NCBI GenBank assembly: GCA_030248065.1
Contig: JASAMV010002589.1
Span: 21,616-85,615 of the forward strand
Reading direction: 5' to 3'
Origin: Rhynchonema sp. JSB1_4
Taxonomy: Eukaryota; Nematoda; Chromadorea; Monhysterida; Xyalidae
Length of the DNA: 64,000 bases
Shown here: one piece after another, positions 45,481 through 59,400 of the stretch
Layout: every line of letters begins with the position of its first letter
Numbering within the stretch: the stretch's first letter is position 1
Notes under the pieces: model-generated
Told to the model about the DNA's origin: nothing
Database searches by the model: none
The model's input: only the letters and a program-made list of their open reading frames with translations
Translations under genes and position numbers: made by a program

Positions 45481-48336
45481 TCACATCAATCCCCCACCGG
45501 TAGCCTTCTCATTGCCCGGAGTGTTTGGTTGTGTCGCTGAGCCTCCACCCTGTGCGGCGCTGGCTGCTTCCGGCACCCCATCACTTGCGTGACTGTACAA
45601 TCCGCCGTACATTGATGTCGAACCAGCCAGCTTGGACTGAAATTATTGGGAGAGCGTACGCCATTACGGGTCGAGCATGACAATTTCATCAATTCCGACG
45701 GACGAATAAATAGCGATCTTCCTAAGACAATCTTTGGCACGACTTGCAAACTATTTTATTTTATCCTTTCTCAGAATGGACACGCATTGTTGTGATTCCG
45801 AACAAACCCGAATAAAACACCAACAGCCACGGCAGTTACTGTTTGGTGTTTCATAGGTGCTTCATCAATAAACGCATTCGTAAAACATGAGTGATATTTG
45901 CAGTTTGATGCTTCGCAAAGGCAAGAGTGGAGTGACATTGCATTTGAATAGGAAATACCAAGAGTCAGGGTCACAAAGATTGCACAGGCACAGCACAACA
46001 TCAATGTGGCTTACCAGTCCGCCAGTGGTGTAGGATTTCTGCACAGATTTAGGGGGCAATTATGATGAAAAGTAAATAAACTCTGCGCAAGCTATTAAGA
46101 AATTGGCTCAGCCAATGGGGTAATGAAAGGCCCAGTCCCAGAATACAAGAACAGAATTGGTATTTTATGGCAGAAATTATTGCAACAAAAGAATTAGGCC
46201 AGCCACAAAGGTATCTTGGCAATCTCTACAAAATCCAAAGTCCGAACTTTTCTCCTTACCTTCACGCTGCCGTACGCATTTCCGAGCTTTCCTTCGAACG
46301 ATTTATAAGCGGTCGAATTGCGCAGCGCTTCCATTTTCTGTTTCATCGTTTGTGCCGAACTATTCACTGCCTCACGAGTGTGTTGGTATCTGCAATTTTC
46401 TTTTGACTGATATCGGTTTATCAAGGCAGACGTTTCGATCACGCGTTACAGTATTTGCACGTTCAACAAATCATTTTTTATTGCAAAGTCTGGAAATGAC
46501 CTCGGTGTGACCTATAGGCAAGCCAGTCGTGCTTTGCAGTCTTAGACCATACTGTATCATCCTGAATTCTTATACTCCTAAAAATGGTTCGGGTTACTGT
46601 GGCCACTTCTCGCGTGGTTTGCGTGTGAAACCAATAAAAAACACACACGACGACAACGCGCGCCACGATAATGTTTCATGATCTTGGCGCTTTCACACGC
46701 AAACCACGCCAGACGTGGCTACAGTGACTCGTGTGTTAGGGTGACATGGTATGGACTAAGACCGCAAAGCACGACTGGTTTGCCTTTGAATGACAACAGT
46801 TTTGGAGTTTTTTTTGAAACGGGTTGCCTGAAAGCGCCTGCAGCATGCAGCCCTGAACCACGTGACCGCTACAGTCAATACGCGTGTTATGAGCTTCACC
46901 CATCAGGCAACGCGTTTATAAAAATGTCCCAAAAATATTGTCAGAGTATACAAACGCACACATACGCATTGCTCTCTTTGATGGTGCTGAGTCCACTGGT
47001 GATATCATGCGCCAGTTCATTCCATGGCGTCATGCCCAATTTGTGTTTGAGTTCGTTGGCGTGTTTCATCCGTGCCGTCAGTACTTGACGAAGTGTGGCG
47101 ATCTCGTCCTCCGTCTGTATGGGGTGATGTTTCAAGTTTTGTTGGCAAAGTAACTTCTGGCCCGATAGCATACCTGCGGTGACCTATCGGATCTGTCATG
47201 GTAACACGACGTCTATGAATAATGGATATGTTGAGAATTGGTAATGCCAGCAAATTCGAGAGGCGGAAGTTACTTACTCGCTGTCTGGGAATCAAAAACA
47301 CAGATCCAACCCAATGACCATGTATGATACCGATACCGCTTAAAAAACTGATTGGAAAACAGCCACCTTTCGCAGATCATCCTGCAGCTCGTCCCGCTCG
47401 GCGTCACTCAACTGACCGGGTGCACCGTTCTGCATCGGCACGTTGTCTTCTGCAACAAAAGAAATTGGATCTTGAAATTTTGCATTTGTACCTACCACGA
47501 ACTGTTGTTTTGCGTCGCTTATCAATCACACTGCTGGGGCAATGGCATCGGTGAAAATATTTCTCGCAATACAACCCTTCTGGGAAACATCAGTCAACCA
47601 AATGGCACGCTCATAATAACATGTGCGCATGTCGCACAAGTGCGCGTACCTCCTTGCTGATGTTTCACAAAATAAGTTTAGAATGACTTTTCACTGTCTG
47701 GTAATCTTATCTGCCAACTTCGACACCTATGTTTATATGCACACCTGAAACATCAACGAATTCATCGTCATCGCTACTAAACGCGGGATCAGATTCACTG
47801 GGTCTCTGGTTCGGTTTTCGCGACCCTTTTAGTCGATCAGCGAATGATTTCAAATGCGCATTGTGATTATTATCATTAACTGAGCCATTTTTCACAAGCT
47901 GCTGGTCGCCCTCTGTCCTTTTTATGCCCGATTTGAGCTTATTTAAAGAGTTATTCAACCATCGTTTCGACTTCTCAATGTTCGATGATGACTGATCTCC
48001 GCTCATTTTCGGAGATTTCTTCGCGGCACTTTTTGACCCGTGTTGACTAGTTTCTGGCTGGTCCTCTTGCGACCCTGGGTTCACATGATAGACCAATTGC
48101 CAGAGATGCGGCGCCTCCCTTGTGCAATAAGAGTAATCGGGGATTTCGGCGTCCTCGTGAAGTTCAGATTCCTCCGGCGTTGACAAGGTTGTTTCGGAGA
48201 CTTCGAGGTGCGCCGAAGCCTCCTGGTCGTTGCTAGCGCTGCTGGTGGAAGCAATCTTGGAATATTTCGTGCCGTTGTAAAGTCCGACACGAAACGATTG
48301 CAGCAAATGGGGGAGACAGAGACAGACTGTTGTCAA
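45481..48336 (-). CDS. TPD52: Tumour protein D52 family protein
   Basis: D52 proteins are small coiled-coil adaptors of vesicle traffic. The conserved core is split over exons 47449-47367 (APGQLSDAERDELQDDLRK), 47114-46966 (TEDEIATLRQVLTARMKHAN...LGMTPWNELAHDIT), 46389-46260 (MEALRNSTAYKSFEGKLGNA), a 24-nt microexon 46038-46015 (KSYTTGGL) and 45636-45481 (SKLAGSTSMYGGLYSHASDG to TGA). All junction phases agree. Upstream, a long exon (to 47745, reading open to about 48336) adds some 190 residues of Ser-, Asp- and Lys-rich sequence ending SSDDDEFVDVS, joined in phase 1. This N-terminal extension is much longer than in vertebrate D52. No ATG lies between 48093 and 48336 in frame, so translation starts in an exon further upstream or at the ATG at 48006. 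Confidence 0.88.
46015..46038 (-). other. 24-nt microexon of the D52-family gene
   Basis: CTGTGCAG acceptor, eight codons (KSYTTGGL), GTAAGC donor. The family is known for short alternatively spliced inserts at this point, including Y-T-T-x-G segments, so this is a good candidate for alternative splicing. Confidence 0.7.
46517..46784. mobile_element. Foldback MITE in D52 intron (268 bp)
   Basis: GGCAAGCCAGTCGTGCTTTGC and its inverse bound it; a second pair, TGGTTTGCGTGTGAAA with its partner at about 46688-46704, forms the inner stem. No target duplication or ORF is seen. Confidence 0.7.
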
Positions 48337-48339
48337 CAA

Positions 48340-51300
48340 ATAATAGATCGATGATCGCCGTGTCCACGGATTTTTAGAATTTTATAAAACTCGGCGCACA
48401 GACGAGATTAAAAATGACCCGCGGGTTGACGTGGAAACAAAACGCAACCGCACAAATACAGTGTGATGCGCACGCTCGGAAGACAGACACGTCGCTCTCA
48501 AAACTTCGTTACAGTGTCTTTCTCCCAAGTAATGCAAATGATGAGTAGTGGTGCATACGGAAAGAAAACAGTTACGCGTTCCGTTATATAGTTGTTTGGT
48601 ACCTTACCAACCTGCGCAAGATTGTTGACTTGACTTTGAGAATATGTTTACACATACGAAAACGCAGTCAATACTATATTTTATTTGAATTATAACCCGC
48701 GATCCGCTACACAGTTGTAGAACGTCGCTGCCAAACGACGCGGACCAACAACCACCAACAACAAACAGTGATGCGCACTAATTTACGAGGCAGGAACGCG
48801 AGCAAGGACATTCATGTATTGTACTCGTTTCCAAGAACAAATAACAACATTGAAAACGCCAAAATAATTTATAAAAAGGGGTAATGAGGGATGTAGGAAC
48901 AGTGTGGTTAACTGATTGAGACACAAAAGTTTGAAGTGAAGTTCCACATAAAAACAGCCGCAGAATTTATACCGGTGCATGCTCCAGAAAACATAACATT
49001 GGGCGCCGCAAAAACCGTGTGTATCGGGCACAACAAAATTTGGTCCTTTACTTATAGATAGGTTGGTGGTGCTATAAGGGCGTTTACTGGAATTAGGAAC
49101 TCAGAAATAATTTGCACGCAAAAATACAAAACATTTCTGGGCTCCGCAAATATTTCCGGAAAACGAAATGATTTATATACAAAAATAATGCGTTTTAGGT
49201 TATATTTCCGGATTCCGATTTCCGGATTCAATTCAAGCCCGCCCTAATTTGTATGATGAAGAACGGTTTCAACCAGCAAAGGAACAGGTAACCCCTCACA
49301 GTCTGTACACGAATAACGAAGTGTCACTTGTCCTTTATTGACAAAAGTGACGTAGCTTGAGACATCGAGAACAGTGCAAACCACTGCCAAACTATACTCT
49401 GAGAATGGTAAACCTATCTGATAAAGCAAGCATTGTCATCTGGTTGACAAGTTTACGGAAACAGAAACACCGCAGCAGGGCTTTGCCCCAGACCTGTTTT
49501 GCAAAACACATTGTGAATATGTATGTAATATTTGTGCTGACGCATTGGCAACAAGCAACGTTGGTTCGAATTGCAAACGCAGACTTCTAATCTCACCCAA
49601 CAAAAACTTTGCCTGCGCAATTATCATGCTTTTTTCAAACACTATACACAGTTCCCCTAAAAAACTAAACCAGTACAGTGTTGGTTCAAAGATTGTTGAA
49701 AAAGCATCATGCGCAGAAATCAATGCCAGAATATTACAGATCAGATCAAAAATTAGACCGCGATTACAGCGAATAACAATTTCGGTACCGGGTGATGACC
49801 TCAACAATAACGATTCATCTGCACTCAACCGCAAACATTCCTAAATTCCTCAACAACCTGATCACAAACATATGTGTATCTGGCTGACAACACAACTGTA
49901 AACACCTTGTGTGCGTGTTTTTTCACCATCTATAACTCACAACTTCCGTCAACGATCGTACGAGAGCGAATGAACTACATAGGTAGGTAGTCAGACCACC
50001 AGTGGCCAAAAAAACTTTGAATGTACACTGCGAAGCGGAATGAACTCGAAAACCCGGTGTGCATAGTTTTGACCGAAATAAAAATAGACATACCTGAGCA
50101 AAGCACTACCTGGCAAGCAACAGGTTGTGAGATACGTACATATAATGGCAGAAAAACGCGCATTTTTAGAAGCATAGCCCGAGAATGAACAGACTGTATT
50201 TTGCATCGCACCACACCTGTCCAATTACACGTATAGAGTGGTATTCATTTCAATATTTTACGTTTATTTCTGTCATTCTGTGCCAGTAACGCGGACAAAT
50301 GAACATGTAGGTGTTGCGTGTTGTCTATCAACCCACGCCCTTTCAGCTGCCATCCCAGTGTATTTTGCAGTGATATAGTTTTGGCATGCCGTACTGCACA
50401 CACCGAACGGTACAGCTTTGTTACAAGCACGTAAAGCAGCAGCCATGCAAAATTGTAAAAGTCGATGACAATGTACGTCGTACGTGTGCCCAGTATAAAC
50501 AATGGGTCTCAAGGCATTCACCCATAAACGTAGTCGACCAAACTCACCGACGTAATAGAAGCTTTCGTCGATCGGAGCGAGAAGTGACATAATTCCATAA
50601 ATTCAATAATAAAATATTTTTAATATGTCAATTCTCCATTGTTACGCAGTTTATGCGGATTACATTTCCGGATGCTGTCAAGTGGTAGCGGTTGGGAGTC
50701 AGAGGTAGGGAGATCAGCAGCTGAAAGAAACATCGAAGTGCGATTTTGAGGCTGAACTCATGGCCAACAGAGACCAACAAAAATGTTCAGCTTGTCACGA
50801 AATGCATTGCAGAAGGAATGATTCCAAAATCTCTCATCCATGTGGGCAGAGAGACATTTCGTGCAATCAGATCAGTATTCAACACAAGTCCCCAAACAAG
50901 GTCGGGGGGTAAAAAATAACGGATGCATGACAGAGGTCCGAAAATACAAATGCAAAAATTATGCATTTTTTCACCACAAAATCATCGGAAACCACAAACA
51001 CCCGCCAACCAGCTGAGTGCTGGAGAGAGCGAGAGAGAAGGTCGGACAGCGAGATCAGATTACGGAGAAGTATTGTGCCCACCGTGATACGGGACTTGGG
51101 ACCTTTTGTATCTGATTATCAAGGAAATTCGTTCATATTCCCGCCATACCATACCATGTGCATTACAGATCCCATACCAGTATAAATCACATGGAAGCCA
51201 ACGTGTCCCTGAAGCGCAGCTGGTTTGCCATTTTTTCGAAATCAGCTCCAACCAACTGGTGTTAGCTAACAAATGTGCACTGTCAATGTGCATCTGCCCG

Positions 51301-53446
51301 CGTAGCAGAGATACTCCAGCAAAAAAAGGCCAATGTTTGGTATCGGAAATGAGCTCTTATAAAACCAAAAAGCTCACGCTGGTTGACGGCTCACTCCCTC
51401 TGGCTGACTTGGTGGTTGCGCAAAACAGTCAGAAGGAATACCTTTGGTCTCACTCGCGAGGTGGCTTTGAAGGCAGGCTTGGAATTCGTTTCCGTATTTG
51501 TATATATTGTACATAGCTTGCGAATCTCTCTTGGGACTGAGGGAGAGCGAAGAATGAGAAAGCAGCAAATGACTATCACTCGAACAGCAACTCCTCTTGT
51601 CTTACGCTGCGAAGTACTGAGTGAATTTCCAAGGATACACCACCTACACCAGATTCAGATCTACAGATGTGCTTTTTCTCATGGCTTACAAGAAGACGTA
51701 TGACATCAGACAGTCACAAAGGTAACGTATAGCCAGCTTGGCTTGCGGCTTACGAACAGATGCGTAAATAAGCTCAATACAACGGGCACCTCAAGCGAAT
51801 TTAGCGGCAACCATGCGCCCACAGTTACAATCTTGCCCGAGCAAAACTTGTGCGCTGTTAGCCGCTTCAGAGCACAAAACGGTCATATGGTACACAACAC
51901 ACACATACACGTACACAAGTTACTGGCCTTACTCACACATTACAATGCGACACACACATAAGCCGTCCGGAATGCCCGTAGTACCTATATAGTTCTTTGG
52001 CTTACGCCATGGCTTACAAGGTGCCACTAGCAGCTAATGCCGGGGACAGCTAGTTTATACATCGGCGGCATTGGATATTCAAGTCTCTCTGTACGTGACA
52101 AGCTTGTGAGCCGAACAAGCCAGCCAAAGTGTCGATAAATAAAACTTGTTTGCTCGAACAGGAATCATGGCAGAAATGTCAAGCGCACGCAATTTCGCTG
52201 ATACACTTTTATGCTTGAAATGACGCGCTTCTGAACGCGCCTGGAACCGGAAGTACCCTGTGGGGCTGGCGGGAGCCTGCTTGAAAAGTGCAGGGACGAA
52301 ATGCGTGCAGCCAGCGCGATACCGTGCGCTCATGCAGCCCGATAACGAGGACGGCAATGCATTTCATTCGTTGGGCTAACACGGGAGAACAGCTCGGTTT
52401 GGCACACTGATTGGGGCAAACGCTCTGCTGGTCGCTAGCTCGACGAAATTTTGCAACAAAAACTAGCAGGGATTTTTCTAAAATTTACCAAAAAGATCAA
52501 AAACAATCTTCGACAGAACTCACCCGCATTATCAGCCATCATTTGTTATCGATGTCTGTTTGCCGATAGCGTCTAGCAGATTGAAACGTTATATTATGAA
52601 GCTGTGGAAGGCGCTTTGCGGTCACAATCACTATATGAAAAACTGAAATTTCTCACATCAATCAAAAAATTAAACTTTGTGTTTTCAAAAACGACGAAAG
52701 AACACAAGTAAACTCACGATGTGATGAGCAAGGCTTGTTGCAACCAGTAACTTTTCACAATAACATTCGAGAAATCCGGCGGATTAATAGAATTTTTATA
52801 CCAGTAGACTTCTCGGTGGCAGATTATACACGAGAATATGGGTGTATTGTTTCATTTCATAATACTATGCAGAATAAAGCCGTCTTGGAGCACAGTTGCC
52901 AGCACACAACTATGTTGTGGTTGAATGAAAGATGCTGCAATGTTTACGTACGTGCTAGCATCCGCGAGGCAACTTTTAGAAATACAGGTCTGGCATCCAA
53001 AGCAAAGATAAAATTTCAACAATCAATCAATTAAAATAAGCTACCTCTATAATTATAAATTGCCACTTTGCGGGAATACCGATCAAATTTGCACACAAGA
53101 TTATCGATGATATGAGAGAGAGCCAGCGTCAAATAAAGAATTTGGAGTGAAACTGCAAAAGTATTGAATCACAGATAGCGAAGCTCACGGAAACACAGCT
53201 GTGAGCCACAAATAGAACATTAGTCGGTACCAACTGATTTTCAGAGAATAAAATTGCTCAGTATCAACAAACAGCTTTGTGTTGAAAGTCGAAACATCAC
53301 CAAGGAAAATGGCTTATTTTTATAAATCTCAGGTGCGAACACAATTATTTGCGAGAGCAATTCTAGCCCCAAAACCATCGTGGAATAAGTGAAAAGAATA
53401 AATACGATTTTCATATTCTTGGAATGCTTTATTTTTATAGCTGGAA
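48340..53446. other. 5-kb gap with no supported gene
   Basis: This lies upstream of the D52 gene and downstream of SCYL2, both on the minus strand. A TATA-like TTTTATAAAATT lies near 48380 on the minus strand. Open frames, including 132 codons at 49436-49834 on the minus strand, lack splice partners or motifs. Missing 5' exons of the D52 gene are expected somewhere here. Confidence 0.45.
53428..53433 (-). promoter_or_regulatory. Poly(A) signal of SCYL2
   Basis: AATAAA on the minus strand, about 14 nt after the SCYL2 stop codon. Confidence 0.6.
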
Positions 53447-56400
53447 TCACTTCAGAAAGTCGTCAATCGAGCCCTGACCCAGACCGAACCCTGTGCTTTG
53501 CTGTTGTTGTTGCTGATGTTTCATGGCGTTCATTGAGTTCGGTGCCGCAGCAGCCATTGCGGGTCCTCTGGCTTGTGGTTGATGGGTACTGGTCGGTTTC
53601 GGGAATGCCACCAGAGAGTCGAAAGCGCTCAAATCGGCCTTTTTCGCCGATCCTCCGCCAATCGGTTGAGCGCTGAGTGGTTTGACACCGAAGTTCGACA
53701 TCGTTGTTGGATTGGATGACATCATCGGTCCGAAATCGCCGCTGTGCGTCTGCAGAGGTTTGCGTCTGTTGGTCTATATATACTGGACGAATATACACTT
53801 CTTACATCGGCGGAGATTGTCATTTTCTGTTTGGACCGCATTTTGCGCTGATGTTGGCGCTCCAATTTTGACTAGCGTTAGGGTTTCTCATGAGAGCAAT
53901 TTTTATGCTGGTCAAAATAGTGCTGCAACTCAATTGCAAAATCTAAAGTTCATATAAAAAATTCCATAGAACTGCAAAAAATCGCTAGTTCGAAAATTCG
54001 AACAATCAATAAATACCAAAATTTTCAGCGGTAACTGACCAGACCCATCGGCGCCCAGCCCTGTGCAGACATGGAGCTGCCGCCAGTAGTTCCGCCTTGA
54101 AAATTCAGGGATCCCGAACTACTATTGTTGGATGATGAATACAGTGAGGGCAGACCCCCTGAATTGAGGGGAGGGAATGCAGATGGCTGTGGATTCATTG
54201 GTGCTGGGGGTCGGGGGTACGTTGATAGGGACATCATCGGTGCGGCTGGCAGGGTACCGCTCAGATCCTTGGTCATTGACGCGATTGGTGAGCTGCGACC
54301 TGCAAACCAGCAAGACTACAACCAATGCAGATAGGAGATAGCAAAACGACATTTTGATGAGCCTGGTCCGGCCCAGCTGCTCACCTCCGGATGACACCAT
54401 AGTACGAGTGCTGGTGGTAACAAACAAGTTCGTCTTGGTGAATGAATTTTTAGTAGTAAAAAGTATTTTGTGATGCTGTTTATTATTTTTAATAATTTCG
54501 CTGACTTGGCACGAGTCAAACCTCTAAACCAAGCTTCTGAATCAAAATTCCCCAAAAAGAGCATGCAATAATATTCGGATCCAGAAACATTTTGTTTCCC
54601 TGACTACAAACAATCTTGTCCAATCCAAGGCCAGGCGACAAATGTAAAAAAACAACTCTAGAACACCAAAAAAGTGAGAATAAAATTGGCAAAGCCACCA
54701 ACCACCCATGGCGCTGGTCACTGTCGGTTTCTGTGGCTGCAACACCGGCCCTCCTTTGGATGATGCCCCACTTGGAGTTAGCGGCTGTTGGGAGCGGTAC
54801 TTCAATGTTGATTCTTGTTCTTTGGCCAGGCGTTTCTTTTCCTCTAACGTCAACGGACCCTTGCGGGTGCCTGTTATGAGGAGAGAAAAGCAGTAATAGC
54901 TTATGGTTGAAACAGGTTTCAAGAATAAAGAGAGAGGAGCCAAGAAATTCGGGGCACGCATCGAACTTGGCAAATAATTGATTTACTCACGAACTTGAAC
55001 ATCAATGGTGGATTTCATGTGAATTACCAGCAGTAATATGATCGTTGGTCACGCAACTTTCTCGAAAAGAGAGTACTTAGCGATTTATTGGTGAGGTATA
55101 TACCACAGGTCTAGGCCGACATAAAACTTTCCCGATCAGCGTAATTATACCTTAACGCCGGTCGGCCAGTAACACTGCAAAATTTTGATCCGATCTCAAG
55201 TCAGATTTCGGAAAACACTTTGGCCCCAGGCATAAAATTTTCATTCCACAAGTTTCAACACTTAAAACTGACCGTTCATGCTCGGACTCGTCGGTGTGCT
55301 TGTTCCAGCTGGTGCAGACACCAAACCATCCAAGCCCCTCAACTCTGGTGACACGGCACGACGTGCTGCCGTCTCAGTGATCACGTCGTTGAAGTTCTTC
55401 ACGTTCCTGGGCAAAAATGATTGTGTTCAGTCAATCGTTGGGCACGTGGCACGTGCAGCTGGTCAGAAATTGATAAAAACTGTCGTTGGGACTTCGGTAT
55501 CATGGTTATGCGTGTTTCGATCTTTTATAACCTTACTGTTTTTTCAATTAGCGTAAATGTTGTTTGTGAGCAATGAACGTGACGGAGACACAAGACCGAT
55601 TCAGCAGCCAAAAGATTACAACGACCAAATAATAATAATGACATGACATGGTCACCTCTGATCCTCCTGCATAGCGCTCAACTGCTGCAGTCTCTGTCGT
55701 TGTTCGATCTCTACACGATCCAACATGGCCCTGATCAGGGCGATGAACGCATCGAATTGCTGCACATTCAAACTGCTGTCCACCGATTGGCTCATTAAAA
55801 ACGGTAGCGCGGATTTGGCGCATTGATCCTTACTGATGCCAATCTTTTTATTGTTGAATGCCAGTTGGTAGATGCCTGCAAATGATGCAGATAATTAGAA
55901 AATCAACGAATCAATTTTTGACGCCGCATGCATCTACCAAACACCAATACTTGGTCACTTTTGTGTATACCAGTTTTGATCCGGCTAACAGCCGCTTACT
56001 TATTGCAAGGGAACATTCACTTGGTTTTTCATTCGTGTCGTGGTGGTGTCATATTTGTGCCACGCGGATTGCCGTCCTGGACACACATCAGCCGTCAAAT
56101 CCAGACCCGAACCAACCCAGCACAGCCATGAGGACGCCGGGTTCTTTGGAATTGATCTTGGGCAGCGTCGGTAGTATTTGTTCAGTGATCATCCATTTCT
56201 CGAGCTTGTCCAACAATTTGCCGATGCAAACCAGTGCGTTGACTTTCACCTGCGTGAAATCACAAGTCACAAAACAATAGCGAGCAAATTGTGAAAATAC
56301 AAAGGATCTGTTCCTAACCAACCGATAACAGCGCCCCCTCCGTGCCCAGCCTCAGCAGAATCGGCAGTAATGTGCTTTTCATTGAATCACGATCCACTAA

Positions 56401-59400
56401 ATGACACACCGTTGGGATGATGCCCAGACACAGCTCCTGCAACAATTTTTATTTGAAAATCAACTTCATGTTAAAATAAACCGGCACTCAATTGTGATAA
56501 AATAATCCTGATTCGTAAAAATATTGAAGGCGAGCTCACCACTAAGGCAAGGCAAAAGGAACTTGTTTTTTTGGACACAAATTTTGTTTTTATTGTGCAA
56601 CACACTGCGAGCACTAATTCCGACGAGCGCAAGAGCTGTTCGTCTGGGGTGGGGCGGGGCGGGAAACAACCTTCACGCTTCTCGAAATTTGTGTTCTAAA
56701 AATGTACCGCAAAATGCAGCCGAAACAAAAATAGCCGCAGTCGACATCATCATGCTTGCCATCAGTTTTGAAACGTCTGTTTCGAGCAAAATGTATGTAT
56801 AATACCTGAATCTGGCCACAATCCGAGCTGAGGGCGTTGTACATCAACGGCAGCACGTATCGTCGAATGTCGTCTTCAGGCGTCTTCTTCAGCAGCAATT
56901 CCATCTTTTGCAACAACATTAGCGGAATCTGAAAGTCGTCTTTTTTCTTTTTTTTATTTCGTGCACATGGTACACACTTGAATTGTATTTGTGCTGTATT
57001 ATTCGTAATCTACTGCTAGTGCTAATATAAAACAAGGCAGTTGACCAGCGTAGAACAATGCATTAGAAAGAATTTAACATGTTTTGTTTCAGTAATATGC
57101 GAAAACAAAAACAAGCTGAAACTGTTGGTACTCAATGGTCTGAAACGAAGTAAATGTCACCTTTTGAATCTGTAGCAAACCACAAAATTTACTGTTGATA
57201 CTTCATTGACAGAGAAAAGGCCCTAATAAAAAAGAATATAAGCCAAAACAGAAATATGCGCATGACGGACCTGATAGGGGTGTTTCATCTCGAACACCGG
57301 CACCAATTGCGGCAATACATTTTCGACGTATTCTCTATCACTGGCTTGTTCAGCTATTAGAAACACGGATGGAAGGATAAATGGAATGAGTTCCGGGGTG
57401 CCAAACTCGGACGAGAGCAATGGGAGCACTTTTTGTAGCAGTGGGCGCTGGAAACATCACTCTATAAATTATTTATGTCAGACTTGTGAGCAAAATGACG
57501 TAGGAAATGATAGAAACCTTTGGAAATTGCGACAGTACATTCGGCAGACCCTTGAAGAACTGCGATTTCTGTACGTTGTCCATTTGGCACAGCGATTCAC
57601 AGTAGCACAACGTCTTGACGAGAATGTGGTCGAAATAAGCGGCCTGAAGCAGGTGAATTTTGGGCATATTTTACATATTGTCGACAACTTAGCAAAAAAC
57701 AAAATGAAAAACTTTGTTTGATTTTACATCCACAGTGCAACCAACTTTGCTCAACTGCGTCGCGTCCGGTCTTAGATCAGGCGTGAAATTGAGACAAACT
57801 TTGAGATCGTCACGAAACTCGTCGGGAATGTTGGCGAACATTTTGTTGGGTGGAGATTTCAACTGAAGAATAAACGCTGCTTTCTGAACAAAATTTAGCA
57901 CATTGATTTTTTTTTATAAAACCAGAGAAAAATTTCAATTAGTCGTGTCAAAAACTAGGTGGCAGTGGGATTCGACCGAATCGGCCCTGAGGGAAATTTC
58001 GAAAGTTACTCATATAGATTCGACCACCAAATTTAACAAAAGTTCAGCAACAACAAATAACACACCGAGTTGACATTCTTCTTGAACGTCGCCAGGCTGT
58101 TACCGTGATCGAACATTGTGTTTCCATTATTGAATACCGCATAGCCCAACGTTCCCAATGAGTACAGATCAGCGCTCGGGTCACACTTGCCACCAACCAC
58201 ATACTCGGGTGCCATGTAGTTGAGCATTGGTTGTGAACACGGCATCGCGTTCTGGTCCCATTCCAACATTGGGTAGCTCGGCTGCAATGCAAATGTAAAC
58301 AAATAACTCGTCATTCCTATGAAATTCGCAAGTTTTGACAATGTTTGTGTTCTCAATCTCAATGCCAACAGCTTCTAATTTTGCGATTTTAACTCATTTA
58401 AACAAAAATGTCACCAAAAAGAAGAGCGAATCTAGCATAGCCTACATGGTCGCCGAAACATTTCCCAGCATGCGCACACAAGCAACAATAACGTCGCACT
58501 TTTCAGGACAGGACAACACTGAAAAGAAGTGAAAAAAAACCCAAAACAAATTTTACAGAACCGCACATTTTGCGTGCCAGCCGCCGGTTCCATTTGTACG
58601 ACAAAGTCCATGCCGGCGAGTTTCCACGCGCCATTCGCGTTGATGACAACCGATTCCGGACAAATATTGCGATGCATCATGTGTGCATCGTTGTGCATGA
58701 AGGATAGCGCTTCGCATAACTGGAATGCAAAAATTAATTTCTGTTCTGTCACGTTTGCTACAGTGTTTGAAATTGATTGTGCCGTCGTTAGTAATATATT
58801 GCGCCCACGCGCAGGCAGATTCAGCCCTTCTTTTTTATAGGCAACACAGAAGTGCACCAGGACGTCGTCAGAGACGGTGAGCGCGAATGCAAAAGCACCA
58901 TATCTGACCGGTATCCCAACTATTATATCAAAATAACCCGTCCCCAAACCTGATACAGCCCATGTCTGATCTCAATATCGACCAATTTGAATTTCTCCAA
59001 GTGCGGCGGCACCGTGTCCATATTGTCCACCCGACCCAACACATTGGCGACACTCGCAAACACGGGCTCGGTGCAGAACGCCAGCGAATCACTGGAATGC
59101 ATCAAATGAGGCTAACGATTTTGTCGCAAATAGTTTGAAGGCAGAAAAATCAATTACCTAAAACTAGTATATAAGGCTGCCTTCACAATGCATGCGCGTT
59201 TGCGCATTTGCGCACGAAACTGACGCGCATTTGTGTTCACAATGCATTTGCGCGTTTGCGCATCTGCGCGTTTGCGCGTCTGCGCGTTTTTGACGCGCAA
59301 ACGCGCAAAAATACGATTAGGATTGGTTCTAATTTTGCGTGCGCGTTTGGCTTGCCCGAGCTGCCTGAAGCAAAAAAACATTATTATTTCAACAAATTAT

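Noticed and set aside
49436..49834. 132-codon minus-strand frame as a gene
   Set aside because: No recognisable domain, no splice partners, and a comparable open frame on the opposite strand; probably chance in AT-rich DNA.
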